Below, piece by piece: positions 30,501-35,739 of a stretch of DNA of 42,954 nt. Position 1 is the first letter of the stretch. Each line of letters opens with the position of its first letter. The position numbers and the translations under genes are program-made. The stretch comes from a virus. Location of the stretch: the IMG/VR virus record IMGVR_UViG_3300024346_000150, positions 1-42,954 of that record; one strand, given 5' to 3'. The notes under the pieces are model-generated. The model saw only the letters and a list, made by a program, of their open reading frames with translations. It was not told where the DNA came from and did not search any database.

Positions 30501-31032
30501 TGTAGCTGGTAACTTAAACATTACAACTAGCATAGAGCTTGGGCACGCGTCTGATACGACCATAGCTAGAACTGCAGCAGGTACAGTATCTATAGAAGGT
30601 AAAGAAATAGTTACTATAAACAAACAAAAAAATATACACAGTTACGCTTACCACTACTCAGGTACAAGTGCTCACTTTATACCTATGTCTGGTGCTACGA
30701 CATCTGATAGTACAGGTTTAACTGCTACATCTTACCACTTAATGCAAGTAATGCCTTTTGATGGTAGAGTAGTTAGGATAGCTGTATTTAACCAATCTAC
30801 AACAAGTAGAACTGATTTATTTGAAATGTATATAGATGGAGACGATAGCGACCCTAGTGGAGACCAAAGAGGTACAGACTTAAGTTTTACGTCTACACAA
30901 AAAGGTAATGGAGATTGCGCTACTGATTGGACGTTTTCTAAAGGCGAAGCTATAGCGATAAGAAGAACTCCCTCAGCAGCAGTAAACGGAACAACAATAA
31001 CAGTAGTATTTGAATTTGATATGACAACGTAA
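27529..31032 (+). CDS. Tail fibre with 38 phased decapeptide repeats, 1167 residues
   Basis: The order is: N-terminal beta segment; a short collagen-like GPTGAQGIQG (about residues 47-56); nine decapeptide units at about 74-163; a non-repeat domain; 38 contiguous decapeptides at about 305-684 with consensus V-T-T-x-K-I-x-D-x-x alternating with V-T-x-N-K-L-E-G-x-A; then a Gly/Asp-rich shaft ending in a C-terminal beta sandwich (about 1030-1167) that resembles the next protein. VTTAKI/NKLEG repeats are familiar from phage fibres and decoration proteins, where they probably build a trimeric beta shaft; that is general knowledge, not shown here. No catalytic motif. The stop overlaps the start of the next gene. 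Host-range determinant by inference. Confidence 0.75.
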   Translation: MANSVVNLSLQAKSTPTVNITVNEAGSVSGTGSVSPVIKFVASGEVGPTGAQGIQGTISGSDVVTTSNIQNGAVSTAKLADDSVTADKLGPNSVYGAAIPDLGIDTTKIGNDAVTSAKIADNAVTSAHIAPNAITEELIESGIITRASIADNTIDSSKIQNYTLVTTDFSLNSVDGTVIVDNPTIAGDVSAVNYKSRGASPGKFEGPDSDEMHLKFHTTLKYVNTSGTVVGGMDQSGNFTLSGTVDGIDIATDVAANTNKVSYPSSDSTKVGHITVTQAINLDTDHALLGTHTNQIAAIDSNNWVTTAKILDGNVTTNKLEGNAVTTIKIQDSNVTTAKIADSNITTAKIADNAITTAKVLDGNITTNKLEGNAVTSAKIGDNQVVTSKIPDNAITTAKILDGNITTNKLEGNAVTTAKIGDGQVTAVKIPDGDLVTAKFEDGAITAPKIASNAVTTVKILDGNVTTNKLEGNAVTTAKITDASVTADKLAADSVTSAKVADNAITTDSITDGHVTTNKLEGNAVTTAKITNNAITTDKITDGHVTGNKLEGGAVTTDKIGDSQVTTAKIADGNVTGNKLEGGAVTTAKIGDNQVTTAKIADGNVTGNKLEGGAVTTDKVGDNQITTAKILDGNVTGNKLEGGAVTTAKIGDGQVTGNKLEGGAVTTAKIGDDQVTADKLANSINSAIAANTSKVDLTVDGSGTIHANNVGTLNQSTTGNAATATALAAGNQTIDGDVTIGANDEGHDLLVYGHTANANMFWNASEDFLKFSDLAKIVFGTGVAAGDFDSSIQANGSNLVIYNDTGNIQIGDTVEITGDLTVSGNLSIGNDAEITSVGSMVFRIDSDANESSQKFTWKNNASDVIAEINEEDELVIYGSSSGDPRILLHQTGQNNTYGPPQLDFYREDTLVDNADLGMINFIAKDSADNDQTYAKIIGLAEESGSGTEGGKIKLQVATHDGEIQTGITIEDGDAEDEIDVTIANGSSSLTTVAGNLNITTSIELGHASDTTIARTAAGTVSIEGKEIVTINKQKNIHSYAYHYSGTSAHFIPMSGATTSDSTGLTATSYHLMQVMPFDGRVVRIAVFNQSTTSRTDLFEMYIDGDDSDPSGDQRGTDLSFTSTQKGNGDCATDWTFSKGEAIAIRRTPSAAVNGTTITVVFEFDMTT
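27748..28017 (+). repeat. First decapeptide block: nine 30-bp coding units
   Basis: Nine consecutive 10-residue units (for example VSTAKLADDS, VTADKLGPNS, VTSAKIADNA) lie in register without gaps, but are more degenerate than the later block; units three, seven and eight keep only the hydrophobic/Thr framework. Likely an older copy of the same shaft element, separated from the main array by ~420 bases of unique sequence. Confidence 0.7.
28441..29580 (+). repeat. Main decapeptide array: 38 units of exactly 30 bp
   Basis: Counting residues gives 38 units of ten with no insertion or deletion. Two unit types alternate: VTTAKIxDxx and V/ITTNKLEGNA, which becomes VTGNKLEGGA in the last third, where a three-unit (90-bp) higher-order period appears. 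The protein repeat is strong while codons vary freely between units (Val as gtt, gta, gtg; Lys as aaa, aag), so nucleotide identity is modest. It is a coding repeat, not a CRISPR or intergenic array. Confidence 0.85.
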
Positions 31033-31712
31033 TGGCACTAGCGGATAAAAAACATAATAGAATATATTCTACTACTGGTAGCGACTCTGACAAAGTAGAC
31101 TCTACTAAGCTAAATAGAATGCAGTCTAAGTTTACTAATAAAGAATACTTAGAGGATGAAGATGCTTTTGAAACTTTAGGCTGCCTGCTTTATCAAATGC
31201 AGCAGATGTCTGAAGAACTTGACGAGCTTAGAAGGTTTTCTAATACAGAGCTTAATCATAAAGCTTCTTCAAAAATGATACTAAACTGTGGGTGGGTAGG
31301 CTCTACAGCTTCTAGGCAATATTTACCATTCGGTTATGGTGGTACTTATGACGCAACATCAACTAATGGGTACTTAGAATACGGAGGATGGATTGCTCCT
31401 TGTAATGGTAGTGTAGAGTCAGTAATAATTAGGTCTGAAAATTTTTGTGGGTACTCTGACGTAGCCTTACACTTTGCGTCTACTAATACAGAAGTACCTA
31501 CTTTCAACCCTGGTAGTGGTAAAAGTGATACGATAAACATGAGTCAAGATGATACACCTTACAAGTTTCTTAGCTTTGATGGTCAATACTCTTCAAACTT
31601 AAATACTTTTACTGCAGGGCAAGTAATTATGGTTAGTTTTGACCCCTCTTCAGTATCAGGAGATAGTATAGCAACAATGGTTTTAAATTTAGATTGGACA
31701 AACTCTTTATAA
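31032..31712 (+). CDS. Fibre tip/accessory protein, paralogous to the repeat fibre's C-terminus, 226 residues
   Basis: The N-terminal ~80 residues are charged and helical (CLLYQMQQMSEELDELRRF suggests a short coiled coil). From about 85 the protein becomes a beta sandwich: APCNGSVESVIIRSENFCG ... TAGQVIMVSFDPSSVSGD ... MVLNLDWTNSL. This parallels the end of the preceding fibre (MPFDGRVVRIAVFNQST ... KGEAIAIRRTPS ... VVFEFDMTT) in order and spacing. The coiled coil may trimerise it on the fibre. The start overlaps the fibre stop (TAATG). Receptor-binding tip or alternative tip is inferred. Confidence 0.6.
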   Translation: MALADKKHNRIYSTTGSDSDKVDSTKLNRMQSKFTNKEYLEDEDAFETLGCLLYQMQQMSEELDELRRFSNTELNHKASSKMILNCGWVGSTASRQYLPFGYGGTYDATSTNGYLEYGGWIAPCNGSVESVIIRSENFCGYSDVALHFASTNTEVPTFNPGSGKSDTINMSQDDTPYKFLSFDGQYSSNLNTFTAGQVIMVSFDPSSVSGDSIATMVLNLDWTNSL

Positions 31713-31713
31713 T

Positions 31714-32070
31714 ATGGCAACAATAAACACTGATATTGCGCAAAAAATAGACATAGTTACAAGAGAAAATAACTCTGCTACTATAAATTTAGTTATAACA
31801 GATTCTACAGGAGCTGCTTTTAATTTAACAGGTTATACTATTGTACATACTGTTTTTGACGACCATGAAACCTATTTAACTAAAAGCGGTTCGGGTGGTA
31901 TAACTGCTACTGGGGGAGGTTCATTCGACACTACGGGTAAGATTACTATCAAATATACCCCTACAAATTTAAGTATACTTCCAGGTACATATCAGCATAA
32001 ACTAGTACTGACAGTGGGAGATGACGTTAAAACTTGGATGCATGGAAAGTTTAAAATCAACAAAGATTAA
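31714..32070 (+). CDS. Adhesion adaptor paralogue C (118 residues)
   Basis: The third and smallest member of the adaptor family: DIVTRENNSATINLVITDSTG near residues 13-33 corresponds to the ARRNDSF segment of the other two, and PGTYQHKLVLTVGDDVKTWM then HGKFKINKD matches their C-terminal strands. ARRNDSF has drifted to TRENNSA, so this copy is the most diverged, and unlike the others it is the last gene of its cluster and is not followed by a fibre. The stop codon forms the first bases of a promoter-like box. It could link the 226-residue tip protein to the virion or act on its own. Confidence 0.6.
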   Translation: MATINTDIAQKIDIVTRENNSATINLVITDSTGAAFNLTGYTIVHTVFDDHETYLTKSGSGGITATGGGSFDTTGKITIKYTPTNLSILPGTYQHKLVLTVGDDVKTWMHGKFKINKD

Positions 32071-32083
32071 TTTATTATATTTG
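32068..32083 (+). promoter_or_regulatory. Promoter-like box (TAATTTATTATATTTG) ahead of the lysis region
   Basis: The exact TATATTTG octamer matches the Bacteroidota TAnnTTTG -7 motif, and the 16-mer differs by one base from that at 18701. The first codon-length bases are the stop of adaptor C. The next gene starts 46 bases later, leaving a leader with an imperfect GCTAGCTAG repeat. It probably drives lysis-module transcription late in infection; inferred. Confidence 0.5.
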
Positions 32084-32129
32084 TTAAGCAGTGAGGGCTA
32101 GCTAGTTATTATATAATAAATACAATAAA

Positions 32130-32408
32130 ATGGCTCAGAGTTTAAATGAGGATACAAACTTTAATGTAAGTATTAAGTCTTTAGCAGCAATCGCTGTTTT
32201 TATATTTACCTTAGTTGGTATGTGGTTTTCTTTGCAAGCAGATATTGCAGAAGCAAAAGAACTACCTAAACCTACAGACCCCGTAATTACAAGAATGGAG
32301 TTTGATATGAAAGACAGACTTATTAGGCAAACTATTATGTCTACTCAAGAAGATGTTACTGAAATCAAAGATGATATAAAGCTGATTAAACAAAAGCTCT
32401 ATGAGTAA
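32130..32408 (+). CDS. Single-TM coiled-coil protein, holin-like, copy 1 (92 residues)
   Basis: A short polar N-terminus, then one hydrophobic helix at about residues 17-37 (LAAIAVFIFTLVGMWFSLQA), then a charged helical tail ending in DDIKLIKQKLYE, likely a coiled coil. The layout and the core SIKSLAAI ... GMWFSLQADIA are repeated in the 112-residue protein at 32815, so the two are paralogues. Proteins with this design occur in phage lysis regions, and the M15 endolysin lies 0.7 kb downstream, so I infer a holin or holin partner; a membrane anchor for another virion or lysis protein is possible. The gene overlaps the next by eight bases. Confidence 0.55.
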   Translation: MAQSLNEDTNFNVSIKSLAAIAVFIFTLVGMWFSLQADIAEAKELPKPTDPVITRMEFDMKDRLIRQTIMSTQEDVTEIKDDIKLIKQKLYE

Positions 32409-32757
32409 GTTTTTACTATATATGCTTTTCTTATTTTCCGTTAGCGCGTTTGGACAAAACCAAATAAGTGCTGATAATTTTGATTGGGAGATAAGGAGAG
32501 GTGTAGCAGTAGTAGAGTTTTGGGCAGGGTGGAATAGAGGTAATGAAATACTTTTTATGCACGAACTAACTAACTGCAGAACTTACCGTCATACGATAAG
32601 AAGAGATAAAAGTTTATTACAAAGATATAAAGTTGATGCAGCTCCTACAATTATAGTATTTAAAAATGGAGAAGAACAATATAGGTTTACTCCTAACATT
32701 ATGTTAAAGGTAACTGCTACAAAAGAACAAGTACAATCAGCTATTAACGATTTATAA
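32401..32757 (+). CDS. Secreted thioredoxin-fold protein lacking the CxxC active site
   Basis: A clear N-terminal signal peptide (LLYMLFLFSVSAFGQ, cleavage after residue 19) with the Gln-ended site typical of Bacteroidota. The mature part fits a thioredoxin fold: VVEFWAGWNRGNEI at 37-50 aligns with the family's VxFWAxWCxxC, but Cys is replaced by N45 and N48; KVDAAPTIIVFKNGEE at 77-92 keeps the cis-proline (P82) loop. One Cys (C59) remains. It therefore cannot do normal dithiol exchange. It lies between two paralogous membrane proteins in the lysis region, starting inside the first one. A periplasmic binding, chaperone or lysis-timing role is possible; T7-type DNA polymerase accessory use of thioredoxin seems unlikely because it is exported. 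Confidence 0.68.
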   Translation: MSKFLLYMLFLFSVSAFGQNQISADNFDWEIRRGVAVVEFWAGWNRGNEILFMHELTNCRTYRHTIRRDKSLLQRYKVDAAPTIIVFKNGEEQYRFTPNIMLKVTATKEQVQSAINDL

Positions 32758-32765
32758 CCAAAACA

Positions 32766-32837
32766 ATGATTACAATTTGCTCATCTCTAGTGCTATCGAC
32801 GGTAGTATTAAGCTATGTATACTGTGGAAGAAGATAA
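32766..32837 (+). CDS. Candidate 23-residue hydrophobic micropeptide overlapping the next gene
   Basis: A frame of 23 codons (MITICSSLVLSTVVLSYVYC then GRR) fills the 57-base gap before the second holin-like gene and overlaps its first 23 bases in another frame. It would be one short membrane helix with two Cys and a basic end. Embedded or overlapping tiny membrane proteins are known in phage lysis cassettes. There is no independent support, so this could be chance. Confidence 0.28.
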   Translation: MITICSSLVLSTVVLSYVYCGRR

Positions 32838-33153
32838 ACTAAACATTACAGAAACTTCTAAAATTAATTTAGATATAAAGTCACTTGTCGGCATTGTTGT
32901 TGGTATAGTGTCTTTAGCTGGTATATGGTTCACCCTTACAGCATCTATAGCTCAACTGCAGTTAGATGTGTATCGTATGCAAGAACACGTAGAACTTAAT
33001 GACGAGTTTAGAACTAAATGGCCTCGTGGTGAAATGGGTGCATTGCCTGACGATGCAAAACAAGACCTTAGAATTTCGTATCTTCAAAAAGATGTAGACT
33101 ACCTCAGAACTGTGGTAAAAGAATTAGAAATAACGCAAGCAAAAACTGAATAA
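32815..33153 (+). CDS. Single-TM coiled-coil protein, holin-like, copy 2 (112 residues)
   Basis: Paralogue of the protein at 32130: LDIKSLVGIVVGIVSLAGIW then FTLTASIAQ parallels SIKSLAAIAVFIFTLVGMWF then SLQADIAEA. One membrane helix at about residues 24-44, then a long charged region ending in a likely coiled coil (ISYLQKDVDYLRTVVKELEI). Its stop overlaps the endolysin start (TAATG), tying it to the lytic enzyme. Holin or membrane partner of the endolysin is inferred. Two copies may form a heteromeric pore or have opposing (holin/antiholin) roles, as in other phages. Confidence 0.58.
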   Translation: MYTVEEDKLNITETSKINLDIKSLVGIVVGIVSLAGIWFTLTASIAQLQLDVYRMQEHVELNDEFRTKWPRGEMGALPDDAKQDLRISYLQKDVDYLRTVVKELEITQAKTE

Positions 33154-33602
33154 TGAAATTAAGCAAAAACTTTACTCTTGCAGAAATAACACATAGTAAT
33201 ACAGCCTTAAGATTAGGTATAAAAAATGAGCCGACAAAAGAACATTTACAAAATATTCAAAAGCTTATTACAGGGCTTGTTCAACCTATCAGGAGCGCTC
33301 TTGGTCCTCTTCGTGTTAGCTCTGGTTATAGGAATCCAAATCTTAATCGAACGATTGGTGGAAGCGTTAAGTCACAACACTGCCGAGGGCAGGCGGTTGA
33401 CTTGCAGTTCTGGGAAAAAGGAAGAATGAACAATAAAGCTATATATGATTGGGTTTTATCTAGCAACATAGATTTTGACCAAATGATTAACGAGTTTGAT
33501 TACTCGTGGATACATATATCTTTTAGTGAGTTTAAAAATAGAAAACAAGTTCTCGAGGCGTATAAAGACGAGGATGGAGATACTAGATATAAATATTCAT
33601 AA
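33153..33602 (+). CDS. Endolysin, peptidase M15 (D-Ala-D-Ala carboxypeptidase-type)
   Basis: A 149-residue M15_3-like zinc peptidase covering the whole protein. Seen: SSGYRNPNLNRTIGGSVKSQ at 56-75, then H76 and D83 in QHCRGQAVDL, and WIHISF with H121; His, Asp, His is the family zinc triad. The N-terminal LSKNFTLAEITHSNTA is the usual opening of this family in Bacteroidota phages. It would cut peptide cross-links or stem peptides in the cell wall during lysis. There is no signal peptide, so export should depend on a holin; the candidate sits immediately upstream with overlapping stop/start. ATG at 33153 fits the family's usual length. Confidence 0.87.
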   Translation: MKLSKNFTLAEITHSNTALRLGIKNEPTKEHLQNIQKLITGLVQPIRSALGPLRVSSGYRNPNLNRTIGGSVKSQHCRGQAVDLQFWEKGRMNNKAIYDWVLSSNIDFDQMINEFDYSWIHISFSEFKNRKQVLEAYKDEDGDTRYKYS

Positions 33603-33619
33603 CTTATATATATAATATT

Positions 33620-33754
33620 ATGGCATTTAAAAAACACATGATGTACAAGGGTAGTAAGTCTGTAATGGCTAAAACTAACAAAGAACACTTAACTTTAAAA
33701 GCTAAAGGTTATATACACACTAAGCCTAAAAAAAATAAATCTAAAAAGAAATAA
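33620..33754 (+). CDS. Small basic protein, 44 residues
   Basis: A short frame missed by length cut-offs: 44 residues starting MAFKKHMMYKGSKSVMAK and ending HTKPKKNKSKKK. About a third of the residues are Lys, with none of Asp or Cys. It lies 17 bases after the endolysin and two bases before the next gene, filling a gap in an otherwise gap-free operon, which supports it being real. The first of five Lys/Arg-rich products in this stretch. Possibly nucleic-acid binding or a minor virion component; unknown. Confidence 0.55.
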   Translation: MAFKKHMMYKGSKSVMAKTNKEHLTLKAKGYIHTKPKKNKSKKK

Positions 33755-33756
33755 TT

Positions 33757-33948
33757 ATGCCTAAAGATGCATGCTATAGAAAAGTAAAAGCTCAATATAA
33801 AGTTTTTCCAAGTGCGTACGCATCGGGAGCTATTGCTAAGTGCCGCAAAAAGAAATCTGGCGGTTCTAAAAAAAAGAAGTACAGCAAAGGTGGTATGGTT
33901 TCTTCTTGTTGTTGCAATATGGATAGGTTTGGTAGACAATCAGACTGA
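33757..33948 (+). CDS. Small basic Cys-containing protein, 63 residues
   Basis: It starts MPKDACYRKVKAQYKVFPSA and continues YASGAIAKCRKKK; this opening, with paired Cys and the KVFPSAYASGA sequence, is one I have seen in many short phage proteins of unknown function. After a Gly/Lys/Ser-rich linker comes SSCCCN with three adjacent Cys. Four further Cys in all (C6, C29 and the cluster) could bind a metal. The stop overlaps the next start. Possibly a virion or DNA-condensing protein, by composition and neighbours only. Confidence 0.65.
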   Translation: MPKDACYRKVKAQYKVFPSAYASGAIAKCRKKKSGGSKKKKYSKGGMVSSCCCNMDRFGRQSD

Positions 33949-34229
33949 TGGCTGTGCGAAAAACAAAGGCTGGAGCTAATTTAAAGCGCTGGTTTAAAGA
34001 AAAATGGAAAGATGAAAAAGGCAACCCATGTGGTTCGTCTAAAAATAAAGGTGTCAAAAAATGCAGACCAACAAAAAAAGTAAACAAGAAAACACCTGTG
34101 ACCTGGAAGGGTGTAGGAAAAAGAAAATCTGCGGTTGTGGCAGAAAAAAAACGAGTAGGAATGGGTAAGCGTACTAGTGCGCTCCGTAAACGAAAGACAA
34201 ATGCCAAGAAAAAAGGAAAATCCAATTAG
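33948..34229 (+). CDS. Lys/Arg-rich small protein, 93 residues
   Basis: Very basic (roughly 35-40% Lys+Arg). Conserved-looking core: RWFKEKWKDEKGNPCGSS, then KKCRPTKKVNKKTPVTWKG and VVAEKKRVGMGKR; the paired CG/KKCRP motif is familiar from short phage and giant-virus proteins, without a known function. The start overlaps the previous stop; the end overlaps the following gene by 29 bases, which indicates a tight coding layout. DNA packaging or binding is a reasonable guess; ribosomal-protein-like charge alone proves nothing. Confidence 0.6.
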   Translation: MAVRKTKAGANLKRWFKEKWKDEKGNPCGSSKNKGVKKCRPTKKVNKKTPVTWKGVGKRKSAVVAEKKRVGMGKRTSALRKRKTNAKKKGKSN

Positions 34230-34500
34230 GAAAACTACCAAAGGCAAGGGTGCAAATTACAGACCTACGAAAAAAGGTGCTGGAATGACTAAAAAAGGGG
34301 TTGCAGCGTATCGTAAGAAAAACCCTGGAAGTAAGCTTAAAACGGCTGTAACAGGCAAGGTTAAGGCTGGTAGTAAAGCAGCAGGCAGACGTAAGTCTTA
34401 CTGCGCACGTTCATTGGGTCAATTAAAAAGAAGTAGTGCAAAAACAAAGAATGACCCTAATTCAAGAATTCGTCAAGCAAGACGTAGATGGAAATGTTAA
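34201..34500 (+). CDS. Lys/Arg-rich small protein with RRKSYCARS...RRRWKC motif, 99 residues
   Basis: I chose the ATG at 34201 (MPRKKENPIRK) in place of the upstream ATG at 34177, because basic proteins of this type usually begin MPRKK and the later start shortens the overlap with the preceding gene. Core: MTKKGVAAYRKKNPGSKL, then AAGRRKSYCARSLGQLK and NDPNSRIRQARRRWKC at the very end. I recall this block as a small family (DUF6321-like, unverified) in phages and large DNA viruses. Two conserved Cys flank the basic helix and may bind metal. Unknown function. Confidence 0.68.
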   Translation: MPRKKENPIRKTTKGKGANYRPTKKGAGMTKKGVAAYRKKNPGSKLKTAVTGKVKAGSKAAGRRKSYCARSLGQLKRSSAKTKNDPNSRIRQARRRWKC

Positions 34501-34503
34501 GTT

Positions 34504-34893
34504 ATGATAAAGAATATTATACAAAGTTTAGTAGGACAAGCTGCTAACATTATAGATGAAGTAGTTACTACAGATGAAGAAAGAATACAACTTAAGCAAC
34601 AGTTTGAAAAAGTGGTTAAAAACCATGAAAAAGATATGTTTGCCCTCGAAGTTAAAGACAGAGAAAGTGCGAGAGAGATATATAAAGATGATGCTACTAT
34701 ACAGAAAATATTAGCAATTATCTTTACAGTTGCATATTTTTTTCTATCTTACACCATGTTTAAGTACTTTGTACTGAACACAATAGAATTATCTGATTAT
34801 GAAATTGGTTTCATAAGTACGGTATTTGGAGCAATGAGTAGCAAAGTAAACACAATTATAGACTTCTTTTTTGGGGGGTCTTCTAAAAAGTAA
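34504..34893 (+). CDS. Two-TM holin-like protein, 129 residues
   Basis: The N-terminal ~65 residues are amphipathic/charged (DEERIQLKQQFEKVVKNHEK, likely coiled coil), followed by a first membrane helix at about 69-90 (ILAIIFTVAYFFLSYTMF), a short loop ELSDYE, and a second at about 100-122 ending in FFFGGSSKK. This cytosolic-helix plus two or three TM layout fits the phage holin (3TM-type) group I know from proteobacterial and Bacteroidota phages. A membrane-hole role would make it a third candidate in this lysis region. Immediate neighbours are tightly spaced (three bases each side). Confidence 0.62.
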   Translation: MIKNIIQSLVGQAANIIDEVVTTDEERIQLKQQFEKVVKNHEKDMFALEVKDRESAREIYKDDATIQKILAIIFTVAYFFLSYTMFKYFVLNTIELSDYEIGFISTVFGAMSSKVNTIIDFFFGGSSKK

Positions 34894-34895
34894 CA

Positions 34896-35081
34896 ATGAG
34901 CGGAATAGAGGAAGACGTATGCTTTAAGATTATAAAGCGTTCTGAAATGGGCAGAAAAAAGTACGGAACTACGATGGAGCGAACAGATTTAAGCGAGATA
35001 GAATGGCTTAAACATGCTCAGGAAGAAGCGATGGATTTAGCTGTATACCTTGAAAAGCTTATACAGATTAAACAAAAATGA
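34896..35081 (+). CDS. Small MazG-like/unknown protein, 61 residues
   Basis: Opening MSGIEEDVCFKIIKRSEMGR with KYGTTMERTDLSEIEWLKHA then EEAMDLAVYLEKLI. The E-x-x-x-A-x-D-x-A pattern in a helical protein resembles the metal-binding helix of MazG-type nucleotide pyrophosphohydrolases, and this small family recurs in phages. At 61 residues it is shorter than catalytic MazG proteins (~100), so activity is uncertain. It overlaps the next gene by ATGA. Confidence 0.6.
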   Translation: MSGIEEDVCFKIIKRSEMGRKKYGTTMERTDLSEIEWLKHAQEEAMDLAVYLEKLIQIKQK

Positions 35082-35461
35082 TTGATTATTTAATTATCCA
35101 CTCCACTTCTACAGAGAAGGGGAAAGTGGTTGACAAAAAAGATTACAATTTATTAGTATCTTGCGATATAGTTCATTTTAATGGACAGCTATCAAACTAT
35201 AAGGTAGAAGAACCAGAGCACCCAACCAGCGACGACAACTATAAGCATGTAGCTTATATAGGAGGAATCGAAGATGGCAATGCTACTGACACAGCTACTT
35301 GGAAACAATACGACAGCTTAGAACATATAGTGATGTACCACTTGCTTTATAATCAAAATTTAAAAGTAGGTTGTTCGTCACTTTTTTTTGATACAGACTC
35401 TGGGTTAAGGGTTAGAACTTGGTTAGAAGATATAGGAGTCAAACCTAAAAATATTATGTAA
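35078..35461 (+). CDS. Degenerate N-acetylmuramoyl-L-alanine amidase-like protein, 127 residues
   Basis: The N-terminal MIDYLIIHSTSTEKG and the middle HVAYIGGIEDGNATDTATWK fit type 2 amidases (first zinc His H8; the IGGxxxxG...DTRT block). The second zinc ligand, normally His in a VxGH motif, is at KVGCSS (C99), and the terminal CPCFD-type block is reduced to FFDTDSG, so at least one and probably two of three zinc ligands are missing. It is also short. Hence a decayed enzyme, a cell-wall-binding remnant, or a regulator; T7 lysozyme is a precedent for an amidase-fold protein that controls an RNA polymerase, but no link is shown here. Confidence 0.65.
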   Translation: MIDYLIIHSTSTEKGKVVDKKDYNLLVSCDIVHFNGQLSNYKVEEPEHPTSDDNYKHVAYIGGIEDGNATDTATWKQYDSLEHIVMYHLLYNQNLKVGCSSLFFDTDSGLRVRTWLEDIGVKPKNIM

Positions 35462-35739
35462 TGTCTAGAAATACTTTAGCTGGTAAGGGGAATGGGAAAA
35501 GCAGAAGTGCAAAATACTACGCTGCAAACCCTAAAGCACGTAAAAAAAAGCAAGACTATGACAAGAAATATCATTCTACACCCGAACGAAAGAAATATAG
35601 AGCGGAATTAAACGCTAAAAACCGTAAAGCAGGCACTTACGGTAATAAAGACAATAAAGACATGTCCCACAGAAAGAACGGTGGGCTTGTCAAAGAAAGT
35701 CAAACTAAAAACAGAGCAAGAAATCGTGGAAAAAAATGA
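35461..35739 (+). CDS. Lys/Arg/Asn-rich basic small protein, 92 residues
   Basis: Composition is extreme: SAKYYAANPKARKKKQDYDK, then YHSTPERKKYRAELNAKNRK and a basic tail ending ARNRGKK; no Cys and little hydrophobic content. The repeated Tyr/Lys/Arg pattern is one I have seen in phages of many hosts, of unknown role. It starts inside the previous stop (TAATG) and overlaps the following gene by up to 59 bases. It is the fifth very basic product between 33.6 and 35.7 kb. Likely nucleic-acid associated, by charge only. Confidence 0.62.
   Translation: MSRNTLAGKGNGKSRSAKYYAANPKARKKKQDYDKKYHSTPERKKYRAELNAKNRKAGTYGNKDNKDMSHRKNGGLVKESQTKNRARNRGKK

Noticed and set aside
33226-33429. Out-of-frame 67-residue frame inside the M15 endolysin with one strong hydrophobic helix
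   Set aside because: It lies wholly within a well-supported gene, has no good start context, and the hydrophobicity follows from the frame shift of a Leu/Ile-rich helix. Overlapping lysis genes exist, so conservation in relatives would reopen it.
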